A stretch of DNA of 43,172 bases from contig NZ_SMJX01000034.1 in assembly GCF_004348535.1 (NCBI RefSeq), forward strand, positions 1-43,172, in the 5' to 3' direction. Positions 7,572 to 16,165 of the stretch are shown here, piece by piece (the stretch's first letter is position 1; every line of letters starts with the position of its first letter). The position numbers and the translations under genes were made by a program. The DNA comes from Actinomadura sp. KC216 (lineage in GTDB: Bacteria > Actinomycetota > Actinomycetes > Streptosporangiales > Streptosporangiaceae). The notes under the pieces were generated by a model that had not been told where the DNA came from, searched no databases, and saw nothing but the letters and a program-made list of their open reading frames with translations.

Positions 7572-8510
7572 TCAGGCGTGCCTGTCCAGGGCGTGCATGA
7601 TGCCCGCGACGTTGCTCTCGGCGCTGTTCAGCACCTCGTACTTGGCGGCCAGCTCCGGGTCGGCGCCGTCGCGCGTGATGGCGTAGCGGTCCCTGGTGCG
7701 GTCGGCGACCATCGCGACCGCGTGATCGAGGTCGAGGCCCCGGTCGCGGGCGTCCCGGACGGTGTCGACCCAGATCCGCAGCTCCTCGGCCGACCGCTCC
7801 AGCGTCTCGCCGACCTCCGCGACGGGCCCGTAGTGCGCGAACAGCAGCCGCTGCGGGCCCAGCGCCCGGAACAGGCCGAGCGAGGTCAGCGCGGTGTCGA
7901 GGTCGAAGTCCGGCGGCGGCGTCGCGGGCCGCACGTCCGCGGTCTCGGGGATGTAGATCCCGGCGGCGTCGCCGACGTACAGGTCGCCGGTCGCCGAGTC
8001 CACCAGGCCGACGTGGTGCTTGGCGTGGCCGGGGGAGTAGTGCGACTCCAGCCGCCGCCCGCCGCCGAGGTCGACGGCGCCGGTGTCCTCGACGGCCCGG
8101 ATCCGCGCCGCGTCGGTCGGCTTCAGCTCGCCGAACAGCGTGTCGAGGCTGTCGCCGTACACCATCCGGGCGCTGCGCATGAGCCGCTCCGGGTCGGCCA
8201 GGTGCCGGGCGCCCTTCTCGTGGACGACGACCTCCGCGCCCGGGTACATGCGGGCGATGTCCCCGACGCCGCCCGCGTGGTCGAGGTGGATGTGCGTCAC
8301 CACGACGGACGCCAGATCGCCCGGCCCGACGCCGAGCTCGCTCAGCGCCCGCCGCACGACGGGGGCCGAACCGGCCGTGCCCGGCTCCACCAGGCACGGC
8401 CGGTCGGACAGGATCAGGTATCCGGCGGTGATCCCGGTGTAGCCGGCCATCCGCGTGTCGATCTCGTAGACGTCCCCGCCGAGCGGCGTGATCGTAGTCG
8501 TCGTGTCCAT
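7572..8510 (-). CDS. MBL-fold metallo-hydrolase
   Basis: Metallo-beta-lactamase-fold hydrolase of 312 residues. The zinc motif THIHLDHAGG places H73, H75, D77 and H78. SPGHAKHHVGLV supplies the next histidine, and GDLYVGDAAGIY the bridging aspartate, so the site looks complete. The C-terminal third is helical, as in the glyoxalase II-like and RNase Z-like subfamilies. The substrate is not evident. It ends 5 bp from the stop of the convergent TPR gene. The start is ATG 8510, without a clear ribosome site, after a 55-bp gap from the DUF1015 gene on the same strand. Confidence 0.85.
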   Translation of the reverse strand: MDTTTTITPLGGDVYEIDTRMAGYTGITAGYLILSDRPCLVEPGTAGSAPVVRRALSELGVGPGDLASVVVTHIHLDHAGGVGDIARMYPGAEVVVHEKGARHLADPERLMRSARMVYGDSLDTLFGELKPTDAARIRAVEDTGAVDLGGGRRLESHYSPGHAKHHVGLVDSATGDLYVGDAAGIYIPETADVRPATPPPDFDLDTALTSLGLFRALGPQRLLFAHYGPVAEVGETLERSAEELRIWVDTVRDARDRGLDLDHAVAMVADRTRDRYAITRDGADPELAAKYEVLNSAESNVAGIMHALDRHA

Positions 8511-8565
8511 CGTCCGATGATCGCCCCCGACGGCCCGGCCGGGCCACCCGCCCCGGCCGCGGACC

Positions 8566-9933
8566 TCACGGATCGAGGAGGCGCAGGACCAGCCCGGTGC
8601 GGGGCTTGGGGCCGAACGACGTCGACTTGCGGGGCACGCGTTCGCCCTCGCCCGCGACGGCCAGGACGTCCTCCACCTTGAGCGGGTTCAGGAGGACGGC
8701 CGTCCCGCCGGCGCGCCGCGCGCGGGCGATGGCGGCGGACGCGTCGTGGTGCACGATGTCGATGGCGTCCTCGTTCTCCGGGACGCTCCACACGTCCCCG
8801 ATGAGCAGATGGTCGAGGACGGCCGTGTCCAGCCCGCGCCACCGCGCCGAGTGCCCGGACGGCATGGCGCGGGCCAGCGCGCCGGGATCGGGGCCGGTCA
8901 GCAGGTGAAGGACGCCCCCGCCGCCGAGCAGGAACGCGGGACGCGGCGCCCCGTCGAGGGCCTCCAGCGCGGCGGCCTCGTCCGTGAAGTCCGTCACGCG
9001 GAACACCTTGCGCGCGCGTTCCACGGCCTGGTCGGGCGGGAGGCCCGGCAGGACGCGGTGGATCGCGTCCAGGTTCGGCGGGTAGCGGGTCGAGTCGACC
9101 AGCATCGCCAGCCCGGCGTCCCAGGGCCCGGGCCCGTCGCCGCCGGAGCGGTGCCGTGCCTGCAGAGCGCGGTAGGTGGCGTACCTGTGGTGGCCGTCGG
9201 CGATGAGCGCCCGCCTGTCGCGCAGGTCGGCGGCGACGCGCGCGTGGAGGGCGGGGTCGGCGATGCGCCAGAGCCGGTGGGTGAGCCCGTCGTCGGCGAG
9301 GAAGTCCATCAGCGGCGTCCCGGCGGTCGCGTCGTCGACGATCCGCGCCGCGTCGCCGCCGCCCTCGTACACCAGGAAGATCGGCTCCAGGTTGGCGTTC
9401 GCGGCGGTCATCAGCGCGAGCCGGTCGCGGACCGGCCCCGGGAAGACGTTCTCGTGCGGCAGGACGACCCTGTCCGCCTCGGCGCGCAGCCCCAACGCGC
9501 CGATCAGGCCGCGCTGCAGGACCGTCTCGCCGTCGGCGGCCTCGTAGACGTACAGGGCCGGGTCGGCGTCGATGGTGAGCGCGCCCTCGGCCAGCCACCG
9601 GCGCAGCCGCCGGCCCGCCGTGTCGTAGCTCTCCCCGGCCGCGCGCGGCAGGTTCAGCCGGACGATGTTGTGCCCGCCGCCCGCCAGCAGCCGCGTCGCC
9701 GCCGCGTCGTCGATCAGGTCGTAGGGCGGCATGGTCACCGACGCCGGATCGCCGGCCACCTCGGGGACGAAGCGGACGCCGCGGAACGGCGCCAGCTCCA
9801 GGCCGCCGCCGGTCCGCGGCCCGGACGTCCCGAAGACGCGGGCGCTGAACTCCTCCGGGGCGAGCCCGTCCGGATCTAACCGGTCAAGGTAGGGCCCGTC
9901 CGGACCGGTTCCGGAGGGGAGGTCGTCGTCCAT
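8566..9933 (-). CDS. DUF1015 family protein
   Basis: A protein of 455 residues typical of DUF1015. Recognisable family segments are PFRGVRFVPE and PPYDLID near residues 45-75, HNIVRLNLP, a central RGLIGALGLRAE, and the ADGHHRYATYRAL motif near the middle. The C-terminus ends VLRLL. The family is widespread and often annotated as a conserved hypothetical or possible kinase-like protein; I cannot assign a reaction. The frame stays open to 10419 upstream, but that part is a shadow of the TPR gene on the other strand. ATG 9933 has TAGCAT seven bases upstream and is preferred over ATG 9942. Confidence 0.85.
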   Translation of the reverse strand: MDDDLPSGTGPDGPYLDRLDPDGLAPEEFSARVFGTSGPRTGGGLELAPFRGVRFVPEVAGDPASVTMPPYDLIDDAAATRLLAGGGHNIVRLNLPRAAGESYDTAGRRLRRWLAEGALTIDADPALYVYEAADGETVLQRGLIGALGLRAEADRVVLPHENVFPGPVRDRLALMTAANANLEPIFLVYEGGGDAARIVDDATAGTPLMDFLADDGLTHRLWRIADPALHARVAADLRDRRALIADGHHRYATYRALQARHRSGGDGPGPWDAGLAMLVDSTRYPPNLDAIHRVLPGLPPDQAVERARKVFRVTDFTDEAAALEALDGAPRPAFLLGGGGVLHLLTGPDPGALARAMPSGHSARWRGLDTAVLDHLLIGDVWSVPENEDAIDIVHHDASAAIARARRAGGTAVLLNPLKVEDVLAVAGEGERVPRKSTSFGPKPRTGLVLRLLDP

Positions 9934-9946
9934 TCTGGGCATGCTA
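9934..9946 (-). promoter_or_regulatory. Probable leaderless promoter -10 for the DUF1015 gene
   Basis: On the reverse strand TAGCAT (9946-9941) is seven bases before the ATG at 9933, and no Shine-Dalgarno sequence is present. The arrangement decides between the two nearby in-frame ATGs. Confidence 0.5.
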
Positions 9947-10005
9947 ATGGTCGGAGGGCGTCCGGATGCCCGGCGGGTACGGTCGATTTCCGAGGGGAGG
10001 TCCAT

Positions 10006-10449
10006 ATGAGTCATCAAGGGCCGGAACGGCCGGAGGATTCCCCGCGGGACGATCCCGGCGGGCAGGCCGACCCGCCCGCCGGAGGCGTGTACGAGTGGTA
10101 CACGCGGGGGCTGGAGCTGCTCAGGGCCGGCAGCGCGGGGGCGGCGCTGCAGCTGCTGACCAGGGCCGCCGACGCCGAGCCCCGCTCGCACAGCATCCGG
10201 GAGGCGCTCGCCCGCGCCCAGTTCGGGGTGCGGCAGTTCGACGCGGCGGCGGAGAGCTTCCGGTGGATCGTCGAGGAGGAGCCCGCCGAGGACTACGCCC
10301 GGTTCGGGCTCGGGCTGGCCCTCAGCCGGATGGGCGACTTCGAGGGCGCGGTGGAGCATCTGGCGCTCGCCGCGGCGATGCGCCCCGAGAACCGCGACTA
10401 CGCGAAGGCGCTCCAGCACGCCAGGGCCACCCTCAAGTTCCGGCGCTGA
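10006..10449 (+). CDS. Short tetratricopeptide-repeat protein
   Basis: A protein of 147 residues. After a disordered N-terminus of about 28 residues, three TPR-like helical pairs follow, including WYTRGLELLRAGSAGAALQLL, then DAAAESFRWIVEEEP and DFEGAVEHLALAAAMRP. It has no catalytic motif and probably works as a protein-interaction adaptor. It lies 8 bp upstream of the HAD phosphatase gene and is probably co-translated with it. The same TPR-HAD pair occurs beside tlyA and recN in other actinobacteria, including mycobacteria. The ATG at 10006 has a strong GAGGGGAGG ribosome site. Confidence 0.85.
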   Translation: MSHQGPERPEDSPRDDPGGQADPPAGGVYEWYTRGLELLRAGSAGAALQLLTRAADAEPRSHSIREALARAQFGVRQFDAAAESFRWIVEEEPAEDYARFGLGLALSRMGDFEGAVEHLALAAAMRPENRDYAKALQHARATLKFRR

Positions 10450-10457
10450 AAGCAGAG

Positions 10458-11471
10458 ATGACGAACTTCTTGAAAGGCAGCGGCCGGCCCCTGTGCGAGG
10501 CGTACGACGTCGCCCTGCTCGACCTCGACGGGGTCGTCTACATCGGCCGCAGGCCCGTCCCGGCGGCGGCCGAGTCGCTCGCCAAGGCCCGCGCGGCGGG
10601 GCAGCGCCTCGCGTTCGTGACCAACAACGCCTCGCGGACCCCGTCCGCCGTCGCGGAGCTGCTCACCCACGTCGGCGTCCCGGCGGACGCGGCGGACGTG
10701 GTGACCTCCGCCCAGGCCGCCGCCCGGCTGCTCGCCGAGCGGCTGCCCGCCGGGTCCGAGGTCCTCGTGGTCGGCGGCATGGGCCTGCGGCACGCCCTGT
10801 ACGCGCAGGGCCTGCGCCCCGTGTCGACCGCGTCCGGACGGCCCGCCGCCGTCGTCCAGGGCTTCCACCCCGACATCGGCTACGGGCTGCTGTCCGAAGG
10901 CGCGCAGGCCGTCGCCAGGGGCGCGCTGTTCGTCGGCTCCAACGGCGACCTGACCATCCCCGGCGGCGACGGCCCCCCGCATCCTGGGAACGGCTCCCTG
11001 CTCCGCGTGATCAGCTCCGCGACGGGCGTCGAGCCGATCGTCACCGGCAAGCCCGAACGGCCGCTGCACCAGGAGTCGGTGCTGCGCACCGGCGCGCGGC
11101 GCCCGCTCGTGGTCGGCGACCGCCTCGACACCGACATCGAGGGCGCCCGCAACGGCGACGCCGACAGCCTCCTGGTGTTCACCGGCGTCACCGACCCGGT
11201 GCGGGCTCTCACCGCCCCGCCGAACCGCCGTCCCACGTACCTGGCCCCCGACCTGACCGGGCTCCTCGTCCCGCACCCGGAGATCGTCAGCGACGGCGGC
11301 GCCCACCGCTGCCGCGGCTGGACGGCCCGCCGCGACGGCGAAGCGTTCACGATCGACGGCTCGGGCGACCCCTACGACGGCCTCCGCGCCCTGGCCTCCG
11401 CCGCCTGGGAAACACAAACACCCCCACCCACAAAGGCTCTCACAGACGCGCTGGAGCACCTGGGCCTGTAA
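10458..11471 (+). CDS. HAD-IIA family phosphatase (NagD-like)
   Basis: Haloacid dehalogenase-type phosphatase of 337 residues. Motif I is LLDLDGVVYIG with nucleophile D22 and D24; motif II is FVTNNASR (53-60); GKPERPLHQ supplies the motif III lysine; VVGDRLDTDIEGARNGD is motif IV. The cap between motifs II and III is the alpha/beta type of subclass IIA, as in NagD and p-nitrophenyl phosphatases. The last 60 or so residues (after HPE) extend beyond the core. Substrate unknown. The ATG at 10458 was preferred because the frame upstream overlaps the TPR gene. Confidence 0.9.
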   Translation: MTNFLKGSGRPLCEAYDVALLDLDGVVYIGRRPVPAAAESLAKARAAGQRLAFVTNNASRTPSAVAELLTHVGVPADAADVVTSAQAAARLLAERLPAGSEVLVVGGMGLRHALYAQGLRPVSTASGRPAAVVQGFHPDIGYGLLSEGAQAVARGALFVGSNGDLTIPGGDGPPHPGNGSLLRVISSATGVEPIVTGKPERPLHQESVLRTGARRPLVVGDRLDTDIEGARNGDADSLLVFTGVTDPVRALTAPPNRRPTYLAPDLTGLLVPHPEIVSDGGAHRCRGWTARRDGEAFTIDGSGDPYDGLRALASAAWETQTPPPTKALTDALEHLGL

Positions 11472-11662
11472 CGACCTGAGCCACCACCGCCGAACCACGC
11501 AACGACCTCAACGCTTGCGATCGCGTCCGAGGGCAGGTTTCGAGCCTGCGAGAAACCTGATCGCGCAGCGAGCCGCCAGGAGAGACGGAGCGATGCAGCG
11601 ATCGCGCCGCGTTTCTCGACGATGGAGGGCCCCCAGGGCCCGAAGGAGGAGAAAAACGCAAT
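11472..11662. other. Convergent intergenic region with competing inverted repeats
   Basis: No gene is seen between the two stop codons. CAGGTTTC (11534-11541) pairs with GAAACCTG (11552-11559), while the overlapping CGAGAAAC (11549-11556) can pair instead with GTTTCTCG (11611-11618). GGGCCC (11627-11632) and GGGCCC (11636-11641) form a third small hairpin. The likely job is termination from both sides; a dispersed repeat is another possibility. Confidence 0.4.
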
Positions 11663-12004
11663 TCAAAGCAGCTTGCGGAGGCGGAGGAGGTCGAAGATGC
11701 TCGCCTCGATCTTGAGCCTGCCCTCGGCCCACGCCCTGGTGGGGTTCAGCTGCTCGGCGGCCATGGCGACGAGGTCGTCGCTGTTCACCGTGAGGCGGAC
11801 CTGCGCGTCCCGCGGGTCGCCGTCGAGCTCGAACGGGTCGAGCCCGCCCGCGTGGAGCCGGGTGCGGTAGGCCAGCCCGAGGTCCGGGACGTGGCAGCTG
11901 ATCGTCCGCTCGACCACGTGCTCGGCGAGCCGGTCGGCGTCCACCTCCGCCAGGCGCGCCGCGATGCGGCCGAGCGCCGCGCGGCACTCCTCCTCGTTCG
12001 CCAT
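11663..12004 (-). CDS. SCP2 sterol-binding domain-like protein
   Basis: Cytoplasmic protein of 113 residues. The C-terminal half reads DAQVRLTVNSDDLVAMAAEQLNPTRAWAEGRLKIEAS, matching the SCP2 pattern of a beta strand, a helix with D-x3, and a final GRLKIEG-like strand. It probably binds a lipid or other hydrophobic ligand. Relatives sit next to tlyA and nadK in many actinobacteria. It is divergent from the small conserved gene at 12120. The ATG at 12004 (MANEEE) was chosen; the frame remains open upstream without better support. Confidence 0.7.
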   Translation of the reverse strand: MANEEECRAALGRIAARLAEVDADRLAEHVVERTISCHVPDLGLAYRTRLHAGGLDPFELDGDPRDAQVRLTVNSDDLVAMAAEQLNPTRAWAEGRLKIEASIFDLLRLRKLL

Positions 12005-12031
12005 GGTCAGGCCGTTCCCCGTTCCCTCGAC

Positions 12032-12058
12032 AACGATGTCGTTCAGGGACGGTAGCGT
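12032..12058 (+). promoter_or_regulatory. Palindrome and candidate -10 upstream of the tlyA block
   Basis: AACGATGTCGTT (12032-12043) is a 5-2-5 inverted repeat in the divergent gap between the SCP2-like gene and the forward block. It is followed by TAGCGT about ten bases later, a plausible -10 element for the forward genes. No convincing -35 is visible. Confidence 0.25.
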
Positions 12059-12119
12059 TCGGGATGAGGCGGAGGCGACTCGTCCGCGGGCGCGGAGGGT
12101 CCACCTGGAGGTGAACGTG

Positions 12120-12437
12120 ATGTCCGACGAGGCCGCGGAGGTGCCGGCGGTCCCGGTGGCGGGGCACGCGGTGGAGCCGCCGCCCGCCCCGGAGGAGCCG
12201 GAGTTCCCGGCCGTCCCGCCGCCCGACCCGACCGGCGACCCGCGGGTGGACGCCGCCGTCGCCCGCCTCGGCGAACTCGGCGCGCGGCCCGTCCCCGAGC
12301 ACGTGGAGATATACGAGGACGTCCACCAGCGGCTCCAGGAACTCCTCGCCTCCGCCGACCAGGACGAGCCGCAGCCCGCGCAGGTGCCGCAGCCCGCGCG
12401 TCCCGCCTTTCCCGACGTGCTGCGGCCGCGTCCATGA
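12120..12437 (+). CDS. Small conserved protein in front of tlyA
   Basis: A protein of 105 residues. The first 45 and last 25 residues are proline-rich and disordered. The core DPRVDAAVARLGELGARPVPEHVEIYEDVHQRLQELL is predicted to be two amphipathic helices. I know no function, though similar small proteins precede tlyA in other actinobacteria. The ATG at 12120 has GGAGG with an 8-base spacer (an adjacent GTG at 12117 is possible). It ends 9 bp before tlyA and is probably the first gene of the long forward block. Confidence 0.65.
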   Translation: MSDEAAEVPAVPVAGHAVEPPPAPEEPEFPAVPPPDPTGDPRVDAAVARLGELGARPVPEHVEIYEDVHQRLQELLASADQDEPQPAQVPQPARPAFPDVLRPRP

Positions 12438-12446
12438 GCCGGGCCG

Positions 12447-13250
12447 ATGAGCGCTAGGCGCCGCCTGGACGCGGAGCTGGTCCGGCGCGGCCTGGCGCGG
12501 TCGCGGGAGCACGCGGGCCGGCTGATCGGCGACGGGCGGGTCCGGGTCGGCGGGCGGACGGCGGAGAAGGCGGCCACGCAGGTGGAGACCGGCGCCGCGA
12601 TCGTCGTGGCCGACGCCGACGGCGGGCCCGACTACGTCTCGCGCGGCGGCCACAAGCTCGCGGGCGCCCTCCAGGCATTCGAGGACCTCCGGGTGAAGGG
12701 CCGCGTCTGCCTGGACGCCGGCGCGTCCACCGGCGGGTTCACCGACGTCCTGCTGCGGGCCGGCGCCGCGCACGTGTACGCGGTGGACGTCGGCTACGGG
12801 CAGATCGCCTGGTCCCTGCGCACGGACGAGCGCGTCACCGTCCTGGAGCGCACGAACATCCGCGACCTGACCCCCGACATGCTCGGCGACACGCCGCCCG
12901 GTCTCGTCGTCGGCGATCTGTCGTTCATCTCGCTGAAGCTCGTCCTCGGGCCGGTGCGCGCGTGCGCGGCGCCCGCCGCCGACTTCGCGATGATGGTGAA
13001 GCCGCAGTTCGAGGTCGGCAAGGACCGGGTCGGCGCGGGCGGCGTCGTCCGCGACCCGGAGCTGCGCGCCGGCGCGGTGCGCGGCGTCGCCGACTACGCG
13101 CAGACGCTCGGCCTCGGCGTCCGCGGGGTGACGGCGAGCCCGCTGCCGGGCCCGTCCGGGAACGTGGAGTACTTCCTGTGGCTGCACGCGGACGCCCCGC
13201 CGCTGGACGACGCCGACCTCGCCAAGGCCATCGCGGATGGCCCGCAATGA
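12447..13250 (+). CDS. tlyA: TlyA family rRNA (cytidine-2'-O)-methyltransferase
   Basis: A protein of 267 residues. An N-terminal S4 RNA-binding domain (RLDAELVRRGLARSREHAGR, about 6-25, through GRVRVGG) is joined by the conserved VSRGGHKL linker (64-71) to an FtsJ-like SAM methyltransferase with CLDAGASTGGFTDVLL (88-103). Later motifs include VVGDLSFISL and MVKPQFEVGK, which supply the aspartate and lysine of the catalytic set, and GNVEYFLW near the end. By family it methylates 16S C1409 and 23S C1920 (M. tuberculosis/E. coli numbering), giving capreomycin sensitivity. It lies between the small conserved gene and nadK. Confidence 0.93.
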   Translation: MSARRRLDAELVRRGLARSREHAGRLIGDGRVRVGGRTAEKAATQVETGAAIVVADADGGPDYVSRGGHKLAGALQAFEDLRVKGRVCLDAGASTGGFTDVLLRAGAAHVYAVDVGYGQIAWSLRTDERVTVLERTNIRDLTPDMLGDTPPGLVVGDLSFISLKLVLGPVRACAAPAADFAMMVKPQFEVGKDRVGAGGVVRDPELRAGAVRGVADYAQTLGLGVRGVTASPLPGPSGNVEYFLWLHADAPPLDDADLAKAIADGPQ

Positions 13251-13292
13251 TCGACTTCAGCCCGCGGCGCGTACAGAAGGCGTCCGAACCGG

Positions 13293-13315
13293 GAACGTCC
13301 CCAGGAGGGACGTTC
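13293..13315. promoter_or_regulatory. Perfect inverted repeat between tlyA and nadK
   Basis: GAACGTCCC (13293-13301) and GGGACGTTC (13307-13315) form a perfect 9-bp inverted repeat around CAGGA, 47 bases before the nadK start. It could be a dimeric operator or an RNA hairpin that affects expression within the block. The spacing does not fit a LexA box. Confidence 0.4.
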
Positions 13316-13362
13316 GTCCAGACGTCCGTACGCGAGATCGCGGCGGGGAGTGGGGCGAGAGC

Positions 13363-14343
13363 ATGAGCAAGAGGTCGGTGCTGGTCGTCACGCACACCGG
13401 GCGGCCCGAGGCGGTCCGCAGCGCTCAGCTGGTCATCGAGCGGCTCAGCGAGGCCGGGATCTGCGTCCGGGTCCTCGACGGCGAGGCCGCCGCGATCGGC
13501 GCCGCGGGCGTGGACGTCATGCCGAGCAGCGCGGCCGCGGCCGAGGACGCCGAGGTCGCCATGGTCCTCGGCGGGGACGGGACGCTGCTGCGCGCCGCCG
13601 ACCTGACCCGCACCGCCGGGACGCCGCTGCTCGGCGTCAACCTCGGCCACGTCGGGTTCCTCGCCGAGGCGGAGCGCGACGACCTCGCCGCCACCGTCGA
13701 CCGCGTCGTGACCCGCCGCTACGACGTCGAGGAGCGGATGACCGTCGACGTCACCGCCCGCCTCAACGGCACCGTCATGGGCGCGACGTGGGCGCTGAAC
13801 GAGGCGAGCATCGAGAAGGCCGAGCGGGAGCGGATGCTGGAGGTCGTCGCCGAGATCGACGGGCGCCCGCTGTCGAGCTGGGGCTGCGACGGGGTGGTGT
13901 GCGCCACGCCGACCGGGTCGACCGCCTACGCGTTCTCCGCCGGGGGCCCGGTGGTGTGGCCCGAGGTCGAGGCGATGCTGGTCGTGCCGATCAGCGCGCA
14001 CTCGCTGTTCGCGCGCCCGCTGGTGGTGTCGCCGCGCTCGCTGGTCGCGGTGGAGGTGCTGCCCGGCACGCCGCGCGCCGTCCTGTGGTGCGACGGGCGC
14101 CGCACGCTCGACCTGCCGCCCGGCGTCCGGGTCGAGGTCAGGCGCGGCGCCGAGCCGGTGCGGCTCGCGCGGCTGCACCTCACCCCGTTCACCGACCGGC
14201 TCGTCACGAAGTTCGGGCTGCCCGTCACCGGCTGGCGCGGACGGGTCAGGCAGCCCGCCCATCCGTCCCCTCCGCTGGGGGACTCGCAGGTCTCGGACGC
14301 CCCGCCGCTCGGCGGGGAGGCGCCCGGCGATCAGAGGGGATAA
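13363..14343 (+). CDS. nadK: NAD kinase
   Basis: ATP/polyphosphate NAD kinase of 326 residues, making NADP. It contains the diagnostic VLGGDGTLLRAADL (GGDGT at 70-74), PLLGVNLGHVGFLAE just after it, and the second NAD-binding motif WALNEASIEK. CATPTGSTAYAFSAGGPV is the conserved glycine-rich loop. The last 25 or so residues are a proline-rich tail beyond the usual end. The ATG at 13363 has GGGGAG upstream; the frame is open back to 13237 but overlaps tlyA there. It lies in the conserved tlyA-nadK-recN order. Confidence 0.93.
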   Translation: MSKRSVLVVTHTGRPEAVRSAQLVIERLSEAGICVRVLDGEAAAIGAAGVDVMPSSAAAAEDAEVAMVLGGDGTLLRAADLTRTAGTPLLGVNLGHVGFLAEAERDDLAATVDRVVTRRYDVEERMTVDVTARLNGTVMGATWALNEASIEKAERERMLEVVAEIDGRPLSSWGCDGVVCATPTGSTAYAFSAGGPVVWPEVEAMLVVPISAHSLFARPLVVSPRSLVAVEVLPGTPRAVLWCDGRRTLDLPPGVRVEVRRGAEPVRLARLHLTPFTDRLVTKFGLPVTGWRGRVRQPAHPSPPLGDSQVSDAPPLGGEAPGDQRG

Positions 14344-14385
14344 TCTCCACTGGCACTAATCCGACGAAGTCGCCCGGGTGCGCGC

Positions 14386-14401
14386 GGGGGGCCCGCCCCC
14401 C
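14386..14401 (+). other. G/C hairpin between nadK and recN
   Basis: GGGGGG (14386-14391) and CCCCCC (14396-14401) flank CCCG and form a very stable small hairpin in the leader region before recN. There is no T-run after it. It could slow or partly terminate readthrough from nadK. Confidence 0.3.
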
Positions 14402-14449
14402 TTCGGAAGGCACCGAGCCGGGATCTGTTTGCGGAGGGTTGTGACGCTG

Positions 14450-16165
14450 GTGCGTCCGATGGTGGATGAGGTGCGGATCGAGGGCCTCGGGGTGATCGAC
14501 GAGGCGGTGCTCGACCTGTCTCCGGGTTTCAACGTCGTGACCGGAGAGACCGGGGCGGGCAAGACCATGGTGGTCACGAGCCTCGGGCTGATGTTCGGCG
14601 GGCGCGCCGATCCGCAGCGGGTGCGGCCCGGCGCGGACCGCGCCACCGTCGAGGGCCGGATCATCGTCGATCCCGGCGGGCGCGTGGTGGAGCGGGTGGA
14701 GGAGGCCGGCGGCGAGCTGGACGACGGCGCGCTGATCGTCACCCGGTCGGTGTCGGCGGAGGGCCGCTCCCGGGCGTTCCTCGGCGGCCGGTCCGTCCCC
14801 GTGAACGTGCTGATCAACCTGGCGGACGACCTGGTCGCTGTGCACGGGCAGTCCGACCAGCAGCGGCTGCTGCAGGCGTCCCGGCAGCGCGGCGCGCTCG
14901 ACCGGTACGCGGGCGGCGCGCTGACCAAGCCGATGCGCGCCTACACGGCCGCGTACCAGCGGCACCGGCAGGTCACCGCGCTGCTGGACGAGCTGACCAC
15001 CCGCGCCCGCGAGCGCGCCCAGGAGGCGGAGATGCTCCGCTTCGGCCTGGAGGAGATCGAGAAGGTCGACCCGAAGGAGGGCGAGGAGGCCGACCTCGCC
15101 GCCGAGGAGGAGCGGCTCGGGCACGCCGACGCGCTGCGCGGCGCCGCCGACACCGCGCACGAGGCGCTGCTCGGCGACCCGTCCGCCGCGATCGAGGCCG
15201 CGAACGTGACGAGCCTGCTCGGCCAGGCCCGCAACGCGCTCGACGCCGTCCGCGACCACGACCCCGAGCTGGCGGGGCTCGCCGACCGGCTCGCCGAGGC
15301 CGGGTACCTCGTCAACGACGTCGGCACCGACCTCGCCGCCTACGCCGAGTCCGTGGACGCCGACCCGGCGCGGCTCGCCGTCGTCCAGGAGCGGCGGGCC
15401 GAGCTGACCGCGCTGATCCGCAAGTACGGCGGGACGGACGCCACCGCCGCCGAGGTCCTGGAGTGGGCGCGGCGGTCGGCGGCGCGGCTCACCGAGCTGG
15501 AGGGCGACGACGACCGCATCGAGGAGCTGCGCGCCGAGCACGCCGAGCTGACCGAGCGGCTCGCCGCCGAGGCGGGGGAGCTGACCGAGGTCCGCACGCG
15601 CGCCGCCGAGCGGTTCTCCGACGCCGTCACCGAGGAGCTGACCGCGCTGGCGATGCCGCACGCCCGCGTCAGCGTCACCGTCACCCCGACCGGCGAGTAC
15701 GGCCCGCACGGCGTCGACGAGGTCGAGGTGCGGCTCGCGCCGCACCCCGGGTCCAAGCCGCTGCCGCTGCACAAGGGCGCGTCCGGCGGTGAGCTGTCCC
15801 GCGTGATGCTCGCGATCGAGGTCGTGTTCGCGGGCGCCGACCCGGTCCCGACGTTCGTGTTCGACGAGGTGGACGCGGGCGTCGGCGGCAAGGCCGCGGT
15901 GGAGATCGGGCGGCGGCTGGCGCGCCTGGCCCGCAACGCGCAAGTGATCGTCGTCACGCACCTGCCGCAGGTCGCGGCGTTCGCCGACCGGCACCTGCTG
16001 GTGGAGAAGTCCGACGACGGGACGGTCACCAGCAGCGGCGTCACCGCCCTCGACCAGGAGGGCCGCGTCCGGGAGCTGTCGCGGATGCTCGCCGGCCTGG
16101 AGGATTCCGAGCTCGGACGCGCCCACGCCGAGGAACTCCTCGCCATGGCGTCCGCCGAGCGGTAG
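14450..16165 (+). CDS. recN: DNA repair protein RecN
   Basis: SMC-like ATPase of about 571 residues for double-strand-break repair. The Walker A motif is VVTGETGAGKTMVV near residue 30; HGQSDQQRLL follows; the middle is coiled-coil; the ABC signature is KGASGGELSRVMLAI and the Walker B motif is TFVFDEVDAGVGG. VIVVTHLPQVAAFAD is the H-loop. The start is unsettled: GTG 14441 is very close to GGAGGG, GTG 14450 has an 11-base spacer, and ATG 14459 aligns best with the family N-terminus. No LexA-type box was found in the leader. Confidence 0.93.
   Translation: MRPMVDEVRIEGLGVIDEAVLDLSPGFNVVTGETGAGKTMVVTSLGLMFGGRADPQRVRPGADRATVEGRIIVDPGGRVVERVEEAGGELDDGALIVTRSVSAEGRSRAFLGGRSVPVNVLINLADDLVAVHGQSDQQRLLQASRQRGALDRYAGGALTKPMRAYTAAYQRHRQVTALLDELTTRARERAQEAEMLRFGLEEIEKVDPKEGEEADLAAEEERLGHADALRGAADTAHEALLGDPSAAIEAANVTSLLGQARNALDAVRDHDPELAGLADRLAEAGYLVNDVGTDLAAYAESVDADPARLAVVQERRAELTALIRKYGGTDATAAEVLEWARRSAARLTELEGDDDRIEELRAEHAELTERLAAEAGELTEVRTRAAERFSDAVTEELTALAMPHARVSVTVTPTGEYGPHGVDEVEVRLAPHPGSKPLPLHKGASGGELSRVMLAIEVVFAGADPVPTFVFDEVDAGVGGKAAVEIGRRLARLARNAQVIVVTHLPQVAAFADRHLLVEKSDDGTVTSSGVTALDQEGRVRELSRMLAGLEDSELGRAHAEELLAMASAER

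Noticed and set aside
9934..10419. N-terminal extension of the DUF1015 protein
   Set aside because: The extra residues lie opposite the TPR gene, have no family match, and a leaderless start is present at 9933.
13293..13315. LexA box between tlyA and nadK
   Set aside because: GAAC and GTTC are present at the ends, but 15 bases apart instead of 4.
14344..14449. SOS box before recN
   Set aside because: No sequence close to TCGAAC-N4-GTTCGA is present in the leader.
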